DNA from: Candidatus Zipacnadia bacterium
GTDB taxonomy: Bacteria > Armatimonadota > Zipacnadia > Zipacnadales > Zipacnadaceae
DNA length: 19,151 nt
Direction: 5' to 3'
NCBI GenBank assembly: GCA_029821515.1
Contig: JALGTD010000006.1
Coordinates: forward strand, 1-19,151
In this document: piece by piece, positions 14,249-19,151 of the stretch
Numbering within the stretch: the first letter of the stretch is position 1
How the letters are laid out: each line of letters begins with the position of its first letter
Made by a program: the position numbers and the translations under genes
Notes under the pieces: generated by a model
Told to the model about the DNA's origin: nothing
What the model saw: the letters and a program-made list of their open reading frames with translations, nothing else
The model's database searches: none

Positions 14249-15352
14249 CTATTGGTCAGTATAGCTTCCGTACTCATGAGCTGCCTGGACCATAGCTACG
14301 TAGTTTTCGGGCTGGCAGCCCGGATGGATGGAGTTGGAGGAGCTGATTATATATCCGCCGCCTGGCGCGGCCACGGCTATGGTCTGCTTGACTGCCTCTC
14401 TTACCTGCTGCGGTGTCCCAGACACTAGCAGGTTACGGCAGTCAATGTTGCCTATGATACAGGCCTGGCCGTCCAGATGTTGCTTGACCGCAGAAATGTC
14501 CATACATTGTGGCTGGATGGGATGGATACCGTCAAAGCCTACTTCCACAAAATCATCCAGGATGGGCCAGACATTACCGTCCGAATGCTTCACTATCTTC
14601 AGCCCCTGCTGGTGAGCGAATTCCACCATCTGCCGATGATAGGGCTTGAGGTATTCCCGGTAATGGTCCGGCGACATTATCGTTGTTGTCTCGCCGGCCA
14701 AATCGCCGGGCACAATTATTGCGTCCACGCCCAGTTCGCCCGCCTTCTCAATCACAGCCAGGTTGAAGTCGGTCGCGGCACGGGTCAATGCGTGCACTAG
14801 TTCAGGGTCCAACAAGTAGTCAACTAGCAGGTTCTCCATACCACCACGCCAACGCCACATTACTTTGAAGGGATCGTTGACCGCCAAGAAATGGGCTTTA
14901 TCCGGTCCCACCTTGTCCATTACGCGTTGCACCGGAGCAAGATCATCGGCCTCCACGCTGCAGGCTGCTTTAAGCTGCTTAATGTCAGAGAGATCCTTGA
15001 CTGGCCCGTCAAAAGGCAGTCCCTCGCCATGCTCACTGAGGCGATAGAGTGTCCCAAACTTGTCTCTGGCTGTGCCATCGCCGAGATCCTGTAGGCCTAT
15101 CGAGAAGCTGCTACAGGTGGCATCCAGTCCCAGTTCGGTAACTATGAAGCAGTACAGGTCGAGAATCTCATCGCACTCTTCCCCGAAGCGGTCCTTGGCT
15201 GCTTCCACTCCCACCTCTTCTTGCGAGAGCAGCCCGGCTATCCGCACGAGGCTGGACTCATTTATGTACAGCTCGAATATTGGTACCTGGTCGGGTACTG
15301 CGCAATCCAGGGCCGTAAGTATCCTCTGCTTCCCGGTAAGTTCTGCTGGCAT
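14249..15352 (-). CDS. uroporphyrinogen decarboxylase (UroD/MtaA-like methyltransferase) family protein
   Basis: A 367-residue TIM-barrel protein of the UROD superfamily, cytoplasmic. Family features: LTGKQRILTALDCAVPDQVPI at the N-terminus, VPGDLAGETTTIMSPDHYREYLKP (214-237), KHSDGNVWPILDDFVEVGFDG (255-275), HPIQPQCMDI, GNIDCRNLL and GGGYIISSSNSIHPGCQPENY. In cobamide-dependent methyltransferases (MtaA, CmuA) zinc is held by HxC plus a distal Cys. Here the motif is HSD (H256, D258), with C305 and C346 still present, so zinc binding is plausible but altered. True heme UroD is unlikely from this divergent sequence and the absence of heme genes nearby. It may move methyl groups to or from corrinoid or another carrier; the substrate is unknown. 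It begins 37 bp after the GH123-like gene. Confidence 0.82.
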   Translation of the reverse strand: MPAELTGKQRILTALDCAVPDQVPIFELYINESSLVRIAGLLSQEEVGVEAAKDRFGEECDEILDLYCFIVTELGLDATCSSFSIGLQDLGDGTARDKFGTLYRLSEHGEGLPFDGPVKDLSDIKQLKAACSVEADDLAPVQRVMDKVGPDKAHFLAVNDPFKVMWRWRGGMENLLVDYLLDPELVHALTRAATDFNLAVIEKAGELGVDAIIVPGDLAGETTTIMSPDHYREYLKPYHRQMVEFAHQQGLKIVKHSDGNVWPILDDFVEVGFDGIHPIQPQCMDISAVKQHLDGQACIIGNIDCRNLLVSGTPQQVREAVKQTIAVAAPGGGYIISSSNSIHPGCQPENYVAMVQAAHEYGSYTDQ

Positions 15353-15389
15353 ATTGTGCTCTTCTCCCTGCGGCTAGGTGGTAGCTCTA

Positions 15390-17043
15390 CTATTCAACGA
15401 TATTAGCGAGCGTTTGTAGTATCTGCTCGTGCCAGGTCAGCAGCGCCTGCGGTGTGCGATCCCAGTAGTGGAAGTCTCTGAACAGTTCCGGCACCGGGTT
15501 GATAAGCTCTTGAAGGCGCTGGGCTGCCTCGCCGTCAATGCGTCCCTCATCAATCATCTGCTGACCCGCCCGCAGCAGCGCGATATCCTCCAGAGCCGCC
15601 CGCGTTACCTTCAGACGCAACGAGGGCAGCACTGCGCCACCCTCCTCGCGCGGCGGATAGACGCGGAAGTTGTTACCGTTGTGAATGCCGGCGTAGGGAA
15701 ATCCACTGGGTTGATCGGAGAGCTGGAGAGTCTCCCAGAAGTCCTGCGGCGGTCCGCCCGCGAAACCCGTCCAGGTAAAGACGCCCTTAGCGCCGTAATG
15801 GTGGGACATAATCAGGGCCAGGCGGTGTTCGAGAGCCGGGTTGTCAATCTGCATATTGGGCGCCATCACCAGCGGATCCCGCATCTGCCAGCGTACCGGT
15901 AGATGACAGTAGTAGTGCCACAGCTCGGGATGCTTGATATTCCTGTGCACCGGGGGATCATAACGGTGCGAGGAAACATCCGTCATCCAGATGTCGCAGC
16001 CCTGCGCCATATCTTTGTGCCACTCGGAAGCCAGATAGACCCGCAGGCCCGGGTATTTTTTGTGAATCATCTGGCAGAACGGTATGTTGCTGTTAGCAAA
16101 GGTCTCGTCATCAGGCTCGTCAGCATTACTGTAGATGACGGCCTGGTCCAGCCAGCCCTGTGCTTTGACGTGGTCGTAGAGCGCGGTCATCTCCTCGTCG
16201 CCCAGCCAGCCGATGTCAAACAGCTTCATCCCCCGCTCGGCCAGGTACTGGTGAAGCTGGTCAAACTTACCGGGATCCTCGGCATCCCAATAGTGGCGCA
16301 GCGCGTCCATCGGATACATATGGTGGGCCAGAACCATCCCGCACATATCCCGATACTGATCGTCGCTCAGCTCCCCGCCGCCCCAACTTGGCTGAAACCA
16401 GCCGATGAAGGGATAGTCGTTAGGCGCCAGTTCAAGGCCCCCGACGACTTGAACTGGCACTGCTATCGGGATATCCTGTTGCTCGTCGTTCTCGACAGAC
16501 ACCCCGCATAGTATCGGACCGGTGGGCATATTGGCAGGCAGGTGGACATCAACCCAGAAGACCGCGCATTCCAGCCCCTCGTCGAGCGTTACTGAGTCCT
16601 CCGGCACCAGCGGGTCGGGCCAGCGCTCTACGTTGTAGCGGGGATAGGTCGGCTCAGCCGTTTTCACGAAGAGCTCGCGGAATAGCTGAGCCTTGGCCAG
16701 ACGATTCTTGTCGGCTACGAACAGGTCGACGCGGTACGTTGAAGGCGCGGCACCCGTCTTGGGCAGGATCACGACTTGAAAGGCAGCAGTACTTATTGGG
16801 CCAGATCTTGACCAGGTCGTGGGTTATCCCCACGCAGAAGTTGGCCTGGGGCGCTTCTGCGAATCGGCCCCGAAAGCGCGTGAGCTGGTCGCTGAAGGGC
16901 AGCCCCCAGGGGTCAACGGTGTTAGCCATGTCCTTCTCCGCGTCAGGTAAGTCCTCGGGCACTGCCGCATCTGCTGCCAGCAGGGGCATTACCAACATGG
17001 CTGCCATCAGGAGTATCTTGACAATCTCTTCGCTGCATGGCAT
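15390..17043 (-). pseudogene. secreted GH123/DUF4091-like protein, interrupted by a one-base frameshift
   Basis: The first part starts at ATG 17043 (AGGTGA 6 nt ahead) with a signal peptide (IVKILLMAAMLVMPLLAADA) and runs through AQANFCVGITHDLVKIWPNKY. Near 16788 the frame breaks, and the homologous sequence continues one frame over as AAFQVVILPKTGAAPSTYRV to the stop at 15390. Deleting one base (an A at 16788 on the plus strand, or a neighbour) restores PNKYAAFQVVILPKTG, so a product of about 550 residues is expected. The second part has FQPSWGGG, AVIYSNADEPDDETF (with a Asp-Glu pair as in GH123 catalytic centres) and FTWTGFAGGPPQDFW, typical of DUF4091. GH123 enzymes cleave beta-N-acetylgalactosaminides; the substrate here is not established. 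It could be a real pseudogene or a base-call error. It is first in the cassette with UroD, nitroreductase and CBM9-like genes. Confidence 0.8.
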
Positions 17044-17138
17044 AGCTGCTCACCTATTTGCGCGACTTGATGTTGAGTCCAGTTGACCCATTCATCTGAG
17101 CTGGCTGGAGCTGGTCAGGCCACTGGGTTGGCTACGAC

Positions 17139-17714
17139 TCAGTAGTTTTCGGCCCAGGGCTCGTAGTAAGCCCGGGGATGCTGGCAAGCCGGGCAGACGC
17201 TGGGCGCTTCGGTGCCCTCGTGGACGTAGCCGCAGTTGCGGCACTTCCACTTGATTGGCTCGGTCCGTGTGAAGACCTGGTCGGTCGCGACGCGCCCGGT
17301 CAGGATTTTGTAGCGCCGCTCGTGGTATTCTTCCACCTCCGCAATCTCGTGGAAGGAGGCTGCGACCTGGGGGAAGCCCTCTTCCCTCGCGACTTCTTCG
17401 AAGTCTGGATACAGCGTGGTCCATTCCAGCTTCTCGCCGGCAGCGGCGGCCCTCAGATTGGCCAGTGTGCCTCCTATCACTCCCGCTGGATATTCGGTTG
17501 TGATCTCCACATCCCCACCTTCCAGGTACTTGAAGAAAACCTCCGCGTGCTCCTTTTCGTTGTCGGCGGTTTCCTGGAAGATGGCAGCAATCTGTTCATA
17601 GCCCTCTTTGCGAGCCACGCTGGCGAAGAAGGTGTAGCGATTGCGCGCTTGCGCCTCGCCGGCAAATGCCGCCAGCAGATTCTTTTCGGTCTGTGTGCCC
17701 TTGATGCTGGCCAC
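17139..17714 (-). CDS. rbr: rubrerythrin
   Basis: Rubrerythrin, a cytoplasmic non-heme diiron peroxidase that removes hydrogen peroxide in anaerobes and microaerophiles; 191 residues. The ferritin-like four-helix domain carries ExxH pairs E53-H56 and E128-H131, with E20, E94 and E97 completing the two-iron site (numbering from the GTG). The C-terminal rubredoxin domain has C158xxC161 (WKCRNCGY) and C174xxC177 (SVCPACQHP). Starting at GTG 17714 gives MASIKGTQTEKNLLAAFAGE, matching family N-termini. AGGAGG (17725-17730) is 10 nt before it; a TTG two codons upstream (17720) is only 4 nt from that site and less likely. It lies upstream of the GH123-like gene by about 95 bp and follows the methyltransferase gene. 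Suggests a redox-stress-exposed anaerobic or microaerobic lifestyle. Confidence 0.96.
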   Translation of the reverse strand: MASIKGTQTEKNLLAAFAGEAQARNRYTFFASVARKEGYEQIAAIFQETADNEKEHAEVFFKYLEGGDVEITTEYPAGVIGGTLANLRAAAAGEKLEWTTLYPDFEEVAREEGFPQVAASFHEIAEVEEYHERRYKILTGRVATDQVFTRTEPIKWKCRNCGYVHEGTEAPSVCPACQHPRAYYEPWAENY

Positions 17715-17857
17715 TGTCAATCATCCTCCTTTGTAGGATAGAAGGCCGTGCAGCGCGTCAAGCTGCCCGGTATCAGTCCGCACCCAATATAAGATTCTCT
17801 CTTGGTTGCTTGCATTCCTGCTCCTGTCGGCCGCTCACTTGCTGCAATTAGCCCCGG

Positions 17858-18409
17858 TTAGGTCTCCGCTGCTCCGGCCTGCTTGCGACACAGGAAGCTC
17901 TGGAACAGGCCCAGAAGATACTTCCGATTTGCCAGCACTACGAATCCAGCCGATTCCAGGGCGTCGGTAAGTTCGTCCCAGCCCGACCAGGCGTGACTAA
18001 GCTCATTCATCAGCAGTACGCCCTGTGGCTTCAACACCCGCGCGGCCTCAGCGAGGGCCTGTTGCCGGTCGGAAACATGGTGCAGCATATTCACGGCAAC
18101 TACGGCGTCAAATTCGCCGGCGGGCAACTGCAATTGGGTCAGGTCGCCTTCAAGAAACTCAATGCTCAGCTCCCACCTTTCGTTCAGTTGTCGCGCGCGC
18201 GCAATGTCCTCGGAGGAAACATCGAATGCTACCAGCTTCTCCGGCTCGAATTCCTCAGCAATAACTTGTGCCTCATACCCCGCGCCACAACCGGCGTCCA
18301 GAATGATTGCGCCAGTGAGGTCAACGTCCTGCTCTTTTAGCAATTGCCGAAAGATGCGGAACTGCACATACTTGCGATAGACTCGTTCGAGACCGAAACC
18401 CTTCATCAT
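17858..18409 (-). CDS. class I SAM-dependent methyltransferase
   Basis: A 183-residue Rossmann-fold methyltransferase, slightly short for a methyltransferase_11-type enzyme. Motif I ILDAGCGAGYEAQVIA (about residues 36-51) binds SAM. LVAFDVSSEDIARAR is motif II (acidic D for ribose hydroxyls), EGDLTQLQLP is the motif III region, and FDAVVAVNMLHHVSDRQQAL with ARVLKPQGVLLMNE is motif IV onward, typical of the UbiE/ArsM-like set. No membrane segment or extra domain identifies the acceptor. Two in-frame ATGs (18409, 18406) follow AAGGAGG at 4 and 7 nt. It follows the Cu-ATPase by 71 bp and precedes rubrerythrin by about 140 bp, so it could belong to a stress-related unit. Substrate unknown. Confidence 0.88.
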   Translation of the reverse strand: MMKGFGLERVYRKYVQFRIFRQLLKEQDVDLTGAIILDAGCGAGYEAQVIAEEFEPEKLVAFDVSSEDIARARQLNERWELSIEFLEGDLTQLQLPAGEFDAVVAVNMLHHVSDRQQALAEAARVLKPQGVLLMNELSHAWSGWDELTDALESAGFVVLANRKYLLGLFQSFLCRKQAGAAET

Positions 18410-18480
18410 ACATCCTCCTTGTGATAGCCTGGCTGGTCAGAGAATTGTATACCTCTGGCTTAGGTCGCTGCTGACCTCAA

Positions 18481-19151
<671 letters not shown>

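Noticed and set aside
17749..17766. Small hairpin GCAGC-7 nt-GCTGC ahead of rubrerythrin
   Set aside because: Only five pairs with no nearby promoter or known operator match such as a PerR box; could be chance.
18410..18480. Possible terminator stems after the Cu-ATPase (AGGTC/GACCT and CAGAG/CTCTG)
   Set aside because: Each stem is only five pairs and lacks a T-tract.

Overview
This is bacterial chromosomal DNA: rplU-rpmA-obgE is a classic bacterial core cluster, Shine-Dalgarno sites are strong (AGGAGG/GGAGGTG types), and two near-consensus sigma70 promoters are readable. Several starts are TTG or GTG. The accessory families are an aldo/keto reductase with an Fe-S tail, an AraM/EgsA-type glycerol-1-phosphate dehydrogenase, a COG1067-type Lon, a COG3379-type AlkP phosphohydrolase, a UroD-family methyltransferase, a GH123/DUF4091-like protein and a CBM9-like protein. 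That mix recalls Armatimonadota, Planctomycetota and related uncultured lineages, but the window does not fix the taxon.

Layout. Positions 1-1777 (+) hold two aldo/keto reductases; the first is cut by the window edge and broken by a 37-bp tandem duplication. A convergent inverted repeat (1854-1893) separates them from a minus-strand block (1869-9098), transcribed as AlkP-superfamily hydrolase, hflX, Lon-like protease and glycerol-1-phosphate dehydrogenase. At 9099-9329 two back-to-back sigma70 promoters diverge, one into the AlkP-hflX block and one into rplU-rpmA-obgE (9330-11320, +). A spacer with five 11-bp near-repeats leads to a nucleoside phosphorylase (11447-12208, +), whose active-site signature looks like the 6-oxopurine (methylthioinosine/inosine) type.

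From 12201 to the right edge everything is on the minus strand. In order of transcription this is a Cu(I) P-type ATPase (partial), a SAM methyltransferase, rubrerythrin, a secreted GH123/DUF4091-like protein with a one-base frameshift, a UroD/MtaA-family protein, a membrane-anchored SagB-type nitroreductase and a secreted CBM9-like protein. The last four have short spacers and look like one transcription unit.

Functionally the centre is translation and ribosome housekeeping (L21, L27, ObgE, HflX) plus proteolysis. The left flank is sugar/aldehyde redox and ether-lipid precursor chemistry. The right flank combines metal and peroxide defence with an extracytoplasmic carbohydrate/redox cassette of unknown purpose. 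The points most worth a second look are the two frame-breaking lesions (419-495 and about 16788), the 9.1-9.3 kb divergent control region, the 11-bp repeat array and the four-gene cassette at 12201-17043.
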